From contig CALESB010000048.1 in assembly GCA_937906995.1 (NCBI GenBank), positions 1-29,089 of the forward strand: a stretch of DNA of 29,089 nt, read 5' to 3'. The notes beneath the pieces were generated by a model that was given only the letters and a program-made list of their open reading frames with translations, made no database searches and was not told the DNA's origin. The stretch is from an uncultured Sutterella sp. (GTDB lineage Bacteria > Pseudomonadota > Gammaproteobacteria > Burkholderiales > Burkholderiaceae_F). This document shows, piece after piece, positions 16,218 through 23,461 of the stretch; position 1 is the stretch's first letter, and each line of letters opens with the position of its first letter. The translations under genes were made by a program, and so were the position numbers.

Positions 16218-16289
16218 TCAACCTCGATGCTCAGACTGATAATTCTTTAAATTAATCGCTGCATTAAAGTCTCTATCGGCTATCAACTT
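16218..16289 (-). pseudogene. tnpB: Truncated C-terminus of IS200/IS605 TnpB
   Basis: The frame reads KLIADRDFNAAINLKNYQ-SEHRG and stop. ADRDFNAAINLKN is the RuvC-III signature of TnpB (family form D-R-D-x-N-A-A-x-N-L), including the third catalytic Asp. Only about 23 codons remain: an in-frame TAG precedes at 16292-16290, and the parC stop is at 16295-16293. All upstream domains (wedge, REC, RuvC-I/II, zinc finger) are missing, so no active nuclease can be made from this copy. The deletion junction therefore lies within a few bases of the end of parC. Confidence 0.85.
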
Positions 16290-16292
16290 CTA

Positions 16293-18893
16293 TTAGATCA
16301 AATTAAGCGTTTCACCCGTTTCAAGATCTGAACTGCCGGAATGATCCCCTTCTGTTTCTTTACCCTTTTCTGTCTTGGGTGGTAAATTCGCAACAGCAAG
16401 TGCCTTCCAACGAATATCAAGCTGCTTACCCTTACGAGCACGATGGCCCATGTGATACTCTAGAACAGCCTTCTTAACTGCGTATTCACGCTCCTTACCG
16501 CCTCGGCCAACGCCTGTTACCAAAACCCCATCAGCTCTTACGGGTTTGGCCATAACCAATTTTTCAGCCTGATTTAGATCCATCAAACTCACTCCCTTAC
16601 CCCCACCAGGCAGTTGGCGAACTTCATTTAAATCATAAATCAGTAATCGACCTTGTTCTGACAGGCAAGCCAACAAGGGCTCATCATCGCCCACAACTTG
16701 AGGTAATAAGACTTCTGCGTACTCATCAAGTTTTAAGAAATTCTTACCGGCCTTCAAGCGAGCCAAGAGATCCTTAAATTGGCAAACAAAACCCATCCCC
16801 ATCGTCGTTGACATAACAACTTTTGCTTCAGGCTTTGCCACACAGTAGCCAATAACCTTTGTGCCCGACTCTAAATCGATGAAACTATTAATAGGTAACC
16901 CATCCCCACGAGCACTCGGCAAATCGGCGACATTAATGGTGTAAACGCGACCCGTATCGGAAATGGCTACCATTTGGTCTGTTGTGCGGCATTCAAAGGA
17001 CCATGCATGACTATCGCCCATCTTGTAGTTCATAACGGTCGCATCATGACCATGCCCAGTTCGCGCACGCACGAACCCCTTCTGGCTGATCACTACCGTC
17101 ACCGGTTCGTCCAAAACAGTTTGCGACATCTCTGCACGAATTGCTTCTTCCACCAACGTACGACGTTCATCGCCAAACTCTTCCATATCCTGATGAATTT
17201 CTTTTGCCACCAGGTTGGTCAATAATTTTTCACTTCCTAAAAGACGCTCGAGAGATGAACGCGTCTTATTGAGCTCAGCCAACTCAGCTTCAATTTTGAT
17301 GCCTGCTAAACGAGCTAATTGACGCAAGCGGATTTCCAAAATGTCTTCTGCTTGGATCTCTGAAAGCGGGAAGCGCTTCATTAAGGCCTCTTTAGGATCA
17401 TCTGCATCACGAATGATGCCAATAACCTCATCTAAGTTGAGGTAAACCAAATGACGGCCTTCTAAGATATGAATTCTCTCTAATGCCTTTTGTAATCTAA
17501 ACTGTGAGCGACGACGAACCGTTTCTCGACGGAATTCAACCCATTCGGTAAGAATGCTTACGAGATTCTTTTGGCAGGGCTTACCATCTAACCCCACCAT
17601 TACCAAATTCATCGAAACATTACCCTCAAGACTGGTTTGCGCCAAAAGGGCATTTACAAACTCATCTCGATCAACGTTTTTTGTCTTCGGTTCAAAGACT
17701 AATCGAGTGGGATTATCTTTATCTGACTCATCTCGAACACTTTCGAGCAAAGCTAACATCGCAGCCTTAGCCTGTTGTTGCTCTGCACTTAATGTCTTTT
17801 TCCCAGCTCGAATCTTTGGATTGGTGATCTCTCCGATTTCGTTTAAAACGCGCTGTGCGCTAGTATTGGGTGGCAACTCCGTCACAATTAAGCGCCAATG
17901 ACCACGTTGCATCTCTTCGAAGTGGTAACGCGCACGAACCTTTATACTGCCTCGTCCACTTGCATAGGCATCTCGAATATCCTCTTTCTTGCTAATGATC
18001 TGACCTCCCATCGGAAAGTCAGGAGCTGGCAAAATCTCCATCACTTCATCTAAGGATGCTTGAGGATTATTTAAAAGCAACAAACAGGCATTGGCCACTT
18101 CTTTCAAATTATGAGGTGGTATTTCGGTTGCCATACCTACGGCAATACCACTAGCACCATTTAACAAGACAAACGGTAATCGAGCCGGCAACATAGCTGG
18201 CTCTTTAAAATGGCCATCGTAATTGGGATTAAAGTCCACCGTCCCTTCGTCAATTTCCTCGAGCAGTAAACGAGAAATTTTTGTTAGACGGGCCTCTGTG
18301 TAACGCATAGCTGCAGCGCTATCACCATCTCGGCTACCAAAATTACCTTGGCTTTGAACCAATGGATAACGCATATTGAAGTCTTGCCCCATACGAACCA
18401 TTGCCTCATAAGCAGCCGAGTCGCCATGAGGGTGATATTTACCTAGCACGTCACCAACGACACGAGCACACTTAACAAAACGAGCTTCTGGACGGGCTAG
18501 CCCCATTTCGTACATGTCAAAAAGAATGCGACGTTGCACAGGTTTTTGACCATCTCCAACATCAGGTAAAGCTCGTCCTTTCACAACCGACATCGCGTAT
18601 TCCAAATACGCATGACTTGCAAAATGCGCTAACGTTAAGCGTTCGCCATCATCGCCAGATAGGACAGGTCGATTCTGCAAAGGAATTGTTGCTTCCTCTG
18701 TCACTTCAGGAGCGTCCTCTACAACCACATCTGTTTCTTGCGCTTGTTCACCCTGATCAACGACTTCAATCGCAGGTTCTTGAGGCGTTAGGTCATTTTG
18801 AATTTCAATGACTTCTGAATCTGCATTTTTTTGATCTTCGGAAGCTTTTTCCTCAAAAAGATCCTCAGAAAACAATTCATCTTGCTTACCCAC
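16293..18893 (-). CDS. parC: DNA topoisomerase IV subunit A
   Basis: An 866-residue catalytic subunit that decatenates daughter chromosomes with ParE. The winged-helix core begins near residue 86 (LTLAHFASHAYLEYAM); the catalytic Tyr is Y198 in AMRYTEARLT. Quinolone-determining positions are wild type: S159 and E163 in YHPHGDSAAYEA (equivalent to E. coli S80/E84). The C-terminal beta-pinwheel has a degenerate box (RQLPGGGKGVSLMDL) and no GyrA QRRGGKG box, which argues for ParC over GyrA. Unusual is an acidic N-terminal extension of about 85 residues rich in Glu/Asp. GTG 18893 is the start, with AAGGAG 7 nt upstream overlapping the end of parE. A tnpB remnant abuts its 3' end, where no U-tract terminator is seen. 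Confidence 0.96.
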   Translation of the reverse strand: MGKQDELFSEDLFEEKASEDQKNADSEVIEIQNDLTPQEPAIEVVDQGEQAQETDVVVEDAPEVTEEATIPLQNRPVLSGDDGERLTLAHFASHAYLEYAMSVVKGRALPDVGDGQKPVQRRILFDMYEMGLARPEARFVKCARVVGDVLGKYHPHGDSAAYEAMVRMGQDFNMRYPLVQSQGNFGSRDGDSAAAMRYTEARLTKISRLLLEEIDEGTVDFNPNYDGHFKEPAMLPARLPFVLLNGASGIAVGMATEIPPHNLKEVANACLLLLNNPQASLDEVMEILPAPDFPMGGQIISKKEDIRDAYASGRGSIKVRARYHFEEMQRGHWRLIVTELPPNTSAQRVLNEIGEITNPKIRAGKKTLSAEQQQAKAAMLALLESVRDESDKDNPTRLVFEPKTKNVDRDEFVNALLAQTSLEGNVSMNLVMVGLDGKPCQKNLVSILTEWVEFRRETVRRRSQFRLQKALERIHILEGRHLVYLNLDEVIGIIRDADDPKEALMKRFPLSEIQAEDILEIRLRQLARLAGIKIEAELAELNKTRSSLERLLGSEKLLTNLVAKEIHQDMEEFGDERRTLVEEAIRAEMSQTVLDEPVTVVISQKGFVRARTGHGHDATVMNYKMGDSHAWSFECRTTDQMVAISDTGRVYTINVADLPSARGDGLPINSFIDLESGTKVIGYCVAKPEAKVVMSTTMGMGFVCQFKDLLARLKAGKNFLKLDEYAEVLLPQVVGDDEPLLACLSEQGRLLIYDLNEVRQLPGGGKGVSLMDLNQAEKLVMAKPVRADGVLVTGVGRGGKEREYAVKKAVLEYHMGHRARKGKQLDIRWKALAVANLPPKTEKGKETEGDHSGSSDLETGETLNLI

Positions 18894-18904
18894 GTCCTAT
18901 CTCC

Positions 18905-20875
18905 TTAAATATCCACTTCCACTTGATCGCCGTTATGTTCCATCCAAACACGACGCATAGCAGCCTCTCCACGCCCCATCAGCATGTCAAACATCTCAAG
19001 ACTTTCCTCGTATGACAAATCACCGAAACTAACAGGCATTAATCGACGCGTTTCTGGACTCAATGTTGTCTCTCTTAATTGCTCATCAGACATTTCGCCC
19101 AAACCTTTAAAGCGAGATACTGAAACGTTGGCCATATTGACCTTTTCCTTTTCCAGTTTCTTGCGCTCACTTGCAAGCTCTCGTTCGTCCAAACAGTAAA
19201 TCGTACGAGCCGGCTTACGCCCTGTCTTAGGAACATCTACACGAAATAAAGGCGGTCGAGAAACAAAAATGTGACCTCTTCGAATCAAATCTGGGAAGTG
19301 TCTAAAGAACAGTGTCAGTAACAATACTTGAATATGCGAACCGTCCACATCGGCATCGGCCATAATGCAGATCTTTCCATAACGCAATTGACTCAAATCA
19401 GGAGTGTCATTAAAGCCATGCGGATCGACACCAATGGCCACTGAAATATCATGGATTTCATTATTGGCAAAAATACGATCTCGATCCACTTCCCATGTAT
19501 TGAGGACCTTACCACGCAAAGGCAAAACAGCTTGGAAGTGCTTGTCTCTAGCTTTTTTTGCAGAACCGCCTGCAGAGTCACCTTCAACTAAAAACAATTC
19601 GTTGATAGCAGTATCCTCACTTTCACAATCAGTGAGTTTGCCTGGTAAAACTGCGACACTCGACCCCTTGCGTTTAGTCACTTTTTTAGCAGAATTTTGA
19701 CGAGCCTGAGCCTGTTTAATAACGAGCTCTGCTAACTTTTTACCGTCATCCACGTGGCTATTGAGCCAGAACTCAAATTGAGTTCTCACAAAATTGCTTA
19801 CCAAACGTAAAGCATCACGATTGTTCAAACGCTCTTTAGTTTGACCTTGGAATTGAGGATCCAGAACCTTCGCACTCAAAATACATGAAGCGCGGGCAAA
19901 GACGTCTTCGGTTAATAGTTTAACGTTCTTTTGCATTAGTCCATGCGCTTCAATGAAAGCCTTCATTGCAAGGAATAAGCCTTCTCGTAAGCCCGACTCA
20001 TGAGTGCCACCGGCTGGGGGGGGAATAAGGTTCACATAGCTTTCACGAACAGTGCTACCTTCCTCGTGCCAAACAACAACCCAAGAGGCACCCTCCCCTT
20101 CAGCAAACCCCATTGAATCATCCGTCGCATACCCTTGAGACTCAAACGGCGCGATCAATGGTTCGTTCGTCATCTCGCTTAATAAATACTCTCGAAGACC
20201 TCCATCGAACTTCCAACTCTTACTAACTTCGGTTTTTTCATTATTTAAGACAACTTCGCAGCCCGGCATTAAAACTGCTTTGGAGCGCAATAAACGAACC
20301 AACTGTTCAACTGGAATATTCGGGCTATCAAAGTAGCGAGGATCTGGCCATGCGTGAACACGTGTTCCCGTCTTAGACTTAGGGCGAGGACTCTTAACAC
20401 TGGTTAACGACTCAAGCACATCGCCATCTGCAAAAACAATATTGTGCTCTTGACCTTCACGCCATACTGTCACTTCCAAACGGGTAGAAAGAGCGTTTGT
20501 TACAGAAACACCAACACCATGTAAACCACCGGCAAATGAGTAAGCCCCTCCTGAGTCTTTTTCAAACTTACCACCTGCGTGCAACTGGGTAAAAACCAAC
20601 TGAACGGCTGGAACGCCCTCTTCCTGATGAATACCAACCGGAATACCACGTCCATCATCCTCAACCGTAACAGATCCATCCTTGTGTAACGTGACTTCAA
20701 TGCGTGAAGCCCCACCAGCTAAAACTTCGTCACTGGAGTTATCGATAACTTCTTGGATGATGTGTAAAGGGTTATCCGTCAAGGTATACATACCCGGACG
20801 TTGTTTGACAGGTTCTAGGCCTTTTAAGACCTTAATACTCGATTCACCGTAATCAGTACGCTTACTCGTTGCCAT
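18905..20875 (-). CDS. parE: DNA topoisomerase IV subunit B
   Basis: A 656-residue ATPase subunit. The GHKL ATP site is intact: EVIDNSSDE (42-50), EDDGRGIPVG (72-81) and GGLHGVGVSVTNALS (about 117-131). The Toprim domain has LVEGDSAGGSA, PLRGKVLNTW and IMADADVDGSHI, the Mg-binding DxD. The length and the lack of the Gram-negative GyrB insert before the C-terminus fit ParE. It is 11 nt upstream of parC on the same strand, so the two subunits are co-expressed. The ATG has only a weak Shine-Dalgarno (GGGTAA). The 158 bp upstream contain several possible -10 boxes but no clear single promoter. Confidence 0.96.
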   Translation of the reverse strand: MATSKRTDYGESSIKVLKGLEPVKQRPGMYTLTDNPLHIIQEVIDNSSDEVLAGGASRIEVTLHKDGSVTVEDDGRGIPVGIHQEEGVPAVQLVFTQLHAGGKFEKDSGGAYSFAGGLHGVGVSVTNALSTRLEVTVWREGQEHNIVFADGDVLESLTSVKSPRPKSKTGTRVHAWPDPRYFDSPNIPVEQLVRLLRSKAVLMPGCEVVLNNEKTEVSKSWKFDGGLREYLLSEMTNEPLIAPFESQGYATDDSMGFAEGEGASWVVVWHEEGSTVRESYVNLIPPPAGGTHESGLREGLFLAMKAFIEAHGLMQKNVKLLTEDVFARASCILSAKVLDPQFQGQTKERLNNRDALRLVSNFVRTQFEFWLNSHVDDGKKLAELVIKQAQARQNSAKKVTKRKGSSVAVLPGKLTDCESEDTAINELFLVEGDSAGGSAKKARDKHFQAVLPLRGKVLNTWEVDRDRIFANNEIHDISVAIGVDPHGFNDTPDLSQLRYGKICIMADADVDGSHIQVLLLTLFFRHFPDLIRRGHIFVSRPPLFRVDVPKTGRKPARTIYCLDERELASERKKLEKEKVNMANVSVSRFKGLGEMSDEQLRETTLSPETRRLMPVSFGDLSYEESLEMFDMLMGRGEAAMRRVWMEHNGDQVEVDI

Positions 20876-21033
20876 TATTTACCCAATAAAATCAAAAGAT
20901 TACATACAGTTAAAACCGTCCCTTAAGCTCAATACGAATTACAGGGACTAAACAAGATATTATGCCTTTTTTTAGGCTTTATCGCCAAATATCAGCTAGG
21001 GGAAAAAGAAGAGTAAAAACAATCAATTAGAAA

Positions 21034-21067
21034 ACAAAAATGCGTCAAATCACTCGACCTGACGCAT
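21034..21067 (-). terminator. Terminator of tRNA-Arg
   Basis: Leftward, ATGCGTCA (21067-21060) pairs with TGACGCAT (21047-21040) over a 12-nt loop and is followed by five T. Confidence 0.82.
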
Positions 21068-21076
21068 ATGTTGCAA

Positions 21077-21152
21077 TGGTATCCCCGCCGGGACTCGAAC
21101 CCGGAATTACAGCTTAGGAGGCTATCGTGATATCCTGTTTCACCACGGGAAC
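21077..21152 (-). tRNA. tRNA-Arg (anticodon CCT)
   Basis: A 76-nt tRNA with encoded CCA. The acceptor GTTCCCG/CGGGGAT pairs with wobble positions, the anticodon stem ATAGC/GCTGT encloses CTCCTAA (anticodon CCT, reading AGG), and the T arm is CCGGGTTCGAGTCCCGG. It has its own promoter and terminator. Confidence 0.96.
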
Positions 21153-21174
21153 ACTCACCATCTTGAAGCTCTGA

Positions 21175-21203
21175 ATTGTACTAAAAAATTTCCATTGACC
21201 CAA
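21175..21203 (-). promoter_or_regulatory. Promoter of tRNA-Arg
   Basis: On the minus strand TTGGGT (21203-21198), 17 bp, TACAAT (21180-21175). A start site near 21167 would leave a short 5' extension before the tRNA at 21152. Confidence 0.65.
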
Positions 21204-21219
21204 ATTTTCATAAAAATAC

Positions 21220-21248
21220 TTGCACAATTAAAAAAAGTTCTATAAAAT
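21220..21248 (+). promoter_or_regulatory. Promoter of the tandem tRNA-Asn genes
   Basis: TTGCAC (21220-21225), exactly 17 bp, TAAAAT (21243-21248), 13 bp before the first tRNA-Asn. It is divergent from the tRNA-Arg promoter. Confidence 0.82.
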
Positions 21249-21261
21249 GCTGAATTCTGAT

Positions 21262-21337
21262 TCCCCGATAGCTCAGTCGGTAGAGCGACGGACTGTTAAT
21301 CCGCAGGTCGTTGGTTCGAGCCCAACTCGGGGAGCCA
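21262..21337 (+). tRNA. tRNA-Asn (anticodon GTT), copy 1
   Basis: A 76-nt tRNA: acceptor TCCCCGA/TCGGGGA, D arm AGCTCAGTCGGTAGAGC, anticodon loop CTGTTAA (GTT), T arm GTTGG-TTCGAGC-CCAAC, discriminator G and encoded CCA. Confidence 0.98.
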
Positions 21338-21374
21338 AGTTTCATATAAGATAGTTTCTTGAAAACTATTTTAT

Positions 21375-21450
21375 TCCCCGATAGCTCAGTCGGTAGAGCG
21401 ACGGACTGTTAATCCGCAGGTCGTTGGTTCGAGCCCAACTCGGGGAGCCA
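21375..21450 (+). tRNA. tRNA-Asn (anticodon GTT), copy 2
   Basis: Identical over 76 nt to the first tRNA-Asn and 37 bp downstream of it. No separate promoter is seen, so both are likely cut from one precursor ending at the terminator beyond. Confidence 0.98.
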
Positions 21451-21454
21451 TTCC

Positions 21455-21482
21455 AAGGAGAGGTCAAAAACCTCTCCTTTTT
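21455..21482 (+). terminator. Terminator of the tRNA-Asn operon
   Basis: AAGGAGAGGT (21455-21464) pairs with ACCTCTCCTT (21470-21479) around CAAAA, ending in a T-run to 21482. Confidence 0.93.
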
Positions 21483-21622
21483 CTTTATCTAAAAAAACAC
21501 CCACCCATTCATTTGTTACATATTTAAAGGCTGCTTTAGCTAAAAATTGTAACTGTAACATTTAATTTTTCTTTATTTTCCAAAGACTTGTATTTTTTTC
21601 ATTTTTTTTTATTTTTTTCCTA
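21483..21622 (+). promoter_or_regulatory. AT-rich region upstream of the permease with TGTTACA/TGTAACA motifs and a long T-tract
   Basis: TGTTACA (21514-21520) and TGTAACA (21554-21560) form an inverted pair; the same core occurs twice upstream of dcuC. From about 21589 to 21618 the plus strand is almost pure T. No gene is visible. These could be an operator and an UP-like or bend element for the promoter at 21623. Confidence 0.35.
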
Positions 21623-21651
21623 TTGCCCCCATGGGAATTTAGTCCTATCAT
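21623..21651 (+). promoter_or_regulatory. Candidate promoter of the permease leader
   Basis: TTGCCC (21623-21628), 17 bp, TATCAT (21646-21651). A start near 21658 would give a leader of about 225 nt. The CCCCC in the -35 region would be transcribed only if the true start is further upstream. Confidence 0.45.
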
Positions 21652-21883
21652 CGCGGTGTCAACAAAACAAAATCATTTTGATGACCACCGTGTCGGGGGA
21701 GAAAACCCTCGAAATAAATGGAGAGATGGACGTTTGGACGACGGACATCTTTTTACAAACAGGTTGCTAATGTCAGACTAGCTTCGAAGCGATTTATTCG
21801 TCGAAGACAAGATCCTATGTCCTTGGGTAAGAGGCCTGTACCCTCGGCGCTAGAAAGCAGAAGCAACACTTTGGGGGAAAGGC
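21652..21883 (+). ncRNA. Structured 5' leader of the permease gene, possible unassigned riboswitch
   Basis: About 230 nt without a credible gene. Hairpins: CGCGGTG/CACCGTG (21652-21692, extended by GTC/GAC), TCGGGGG/CCCTCGA (21693-21712, loop AGAAAA), CTTCGA/TCGAAG (21782-21806) and GGGTA/TACCC (21825-21843). CCCTCGG at 21841-21847 could instead pair with TCGGGGG at 21693-21699, giving a second, exclusive fold; GGACAT (21743-21748) can also pair with ATGTCC (21817-21822). The leader ends in GGGGGAAAGG just before the start codon. I could not match it to the S-box, lysine, cobalamin, TPP, glycine or Mn/Mg consensus from memory. Confidence 0.5.
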
Positions 21884-23332
21884 ATGAACAATCGCTCCCA
21901 AAATGCTACGGCGAATAACGAGTCCCAATTCCAACGCTCAATGCAATTGCGTCACCTTATTATGTTAAGTTTGGGAGGCGTGATTGGCAGCGGCCTTTTC
22001 TTTGGAACTGGTCACATCATCGCAAATGTTGGTGCTTTCGGCACTGTTTTGGCTTACTTGATCGGTGCCTTCATGGTTTATCTGATCATGTTAAGTCTTG
22101 GTGAGCTTTCTGTTGCTCACCCAGATCCGGGCTCCTTTCACCTTTACGCTACAAAGTACATCTCGCCTGCCGCAGGTTATGCTGTTGCTTGGTTGTACTG
22201 GCTTAACTGGACCGTTACTTTAGGAACCGCCTTTACTGCAGTCGGCTTTGCCATGCAATATTGGTTTCCACAAGTACCGATTTGGTCTTGGTGTTTAATT
22301 TTTGGATCAATCATTTTCTTACTTAATGTGATTGATACGCGCTTTTTTGCTGAAAGTGAATTTTTGCTCTCAATCATCAAAGTTGTCACGATCCAAGTAT
22401 TCATTGTTTTGGGTGCTTGTGCCTTCTTTGACGTGATTCCTTTCGGCGAATCTGGCTCTCCTGGCCTAACGAATTTAGTCGGTGACGGCAATTTATTGCC
22501 CAACGGCATTACACCGTTGTTATTTACGATGGTCACCGTCTGCTTCGCTTTTTCAGGAACTGAGCTCATTGGGGTTGCCGCAGGTGAAACTCATAATCCG
22601 GAAAAGGTCATTCCGATTGCTGTGCGTGCGTCTTTGTTGCGCCTGGTAGTTTTCTTTGTTGGTACCGTTTTGATTGTTGCTGCATTGGTTCCAGCAGAAT
22701 CCGCCACTGTTTCAAAGAGTCCTTTTATTACGGTTTTTGAACAGCTCGGGATTCCTTACGCTGCTGACGTCTTTAACTTTGTGATTATCACGGCGATCTT
22801 GTCATCGGCAAATACAGGGTTATTTGCCTCTGGCCGTATGGTGTGGTCACTGGGACACGACGGCATGATGCCTGCAAGCCTTGCTAAGCTCAATAAGCGC
22901 GGCGTACCAGTTAATGCACTGGCTTTTAGTATGCTTGGAGGCTTACTTGCTCTTGCCTCTAGTGTGATGGCTGCGGATACTGTATTTGTGATTCTGACCT
23001 CTATTGTCGGATTCTCTACAGTAGGCGTTTGGTTGAGCATCTGCATTGCCCACTACCGCTTCCGCACGCAATATTTAGCCAATGGCGGTGATTTAAACAA
23101 GCTTAAATACAAGAGCCCCTGGTTCCCGTTTGTGCCAATGGCAGGCGGTTTAATGTGCATTATCGTCATGGTCGGGATGGGCTTTGACCCTGACCAACGC
23201 ATTGCCTTATTGTGCGGTATTCCGTTTACTGTTACTTGCTTCATCATCTATAACTTGACGCAAAAGATAAAAAAAGCGTCCCGGATGAATCAAGTGGTGG
23301 ATGACATGCCGGGCCGTGAAGCGATCCCCTAA
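21884..23332 (+). CDS. mmuP: Amino-acid permease, S-methylmethionine permease (MmuP)-like
   Basis: A 482-residue inner-membrane APC/AAT-family amino-acid:proton symporter with 12 predicted helices. The first helix carries the substrate-binding GGVIGSGLFFGTG. The sequence follows E. coli MmuP closely by memory: WLYWLNWTVTLGTAFTAVGF, MQYWFPQVPIWSW, FSGTELIGVAAGETHNPEKV, GIPYAADVFNFVI and the tail FDPDQRIALLCGIPF. MmuP imports S-methylmethionine for methionine synthesis with homocysteine methyltransferase MmuM; no mmuM is adjacent here, so the substrate is an inference and a related amino acid is possible. ATG 21884 follows GGGGGAAAGG. The gene is alone, behind a long structured leader, and ends before a bidirectional terminator. 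Confidence 0.85.
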   Translation: MNNRSQNATANNESQFQRSMQLRHLIMLSLGGVIGSGLFFGTGHIIANVGAFGTVLAYLIGAFMVYLIMLSLGELSVAHPDPGSFHLYATKYISPAAGYAVAWLYWLNWTVTLGTAFTAVGFAMQYWFPQVPIWSWCLIFGSIIFLLNVIDTRFFAESEFLLSIIKVVTIQVFIVLGACAFFDVIPFGESGSPGLTNLVGDGNLLPNGITPLLFTMVTVCFAFSGTELIGVAAGETHNPEKVIPIAVRASLLRLVVFFVGTVLIVAALVPAESATVSKSPFITVFEQLGIPYAADVFNFVIITAILSSANTGLFASGRMVWSLGHDGMMPASLAKLNKRGVPVNALAFSMLGGLLALASSVMAADTVFVILTSIVGFSTVGVWLSICIAHYRFRTQYLANGGDLNKLKYKSPWFPFVPMAGGLMCIIVMVGMGFDPDQRIALLCGIPFTVTCFIIYNLTQKIKKASRMNQVVDDMPGREAIP

Positions 23333-23410
23333 ACGCTTCGTAGCCACAACTCGGACTTTATTTGCCTCTTCCCCTCAGATATGTAAACAAAGTCCCCGTA
23401 TCAACATGAA

Positions 23411-23448
23411 AACAAAGGGGGAGTTCTAAAAAGAACTCCCCCTTTGTT
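23411..23448. terminator. Perfect 17-bp stem, bidirectional terminator
   Basis: The 17-bp arm 23411-23427 (begins AACAAAGGGGG) is perfectly repeated inverted at 23432-23448 around AAAA. It lies between the convergent permease gene and lolA; T-rich sequence is at both outer edges. Confidence 0.9.
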
Positions 23449-23461
23449 ATTCTTATAAACA

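Noticed and set aside
16293..20875. The topoisomerase pair as gyrA/gyrB
   Set aside because: Adjacent B-A subunit order, no GyrA QRRGGKG box and a short B subunit of 656 residues fit parE/parC better.
21681..21770. A 29-codon leader peptide (MTTVSGEKTLEING...) as an attenuator
   Set aside because: No Shine-Dalgarno and only two Met codons, not a run of regulatory codons, so nothing supports translational attenuation.
21652..21883. S-box (SAM-I), lysine, cobalamin, TPP or Mn riboswitch
   Set aside because: Isolated similarities such as AGGTTGCTAATG to the S-box were seen, but the ordered conserved elements of these classes are absent as far as I can recall them.
21718..21918. A 66-codon frame overlapping the permease start
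   Set aside because: No convincing ribosome-binding site, basic and unlike any family, and it coincides with the structured leader; it also runs out of frame into the permease gene.
22177..22569. Antisense 130-codon frame within the permease gene
   Set aside because: Composition is a mirror of membrane-protein codons, and the sense gene is unambiguous.
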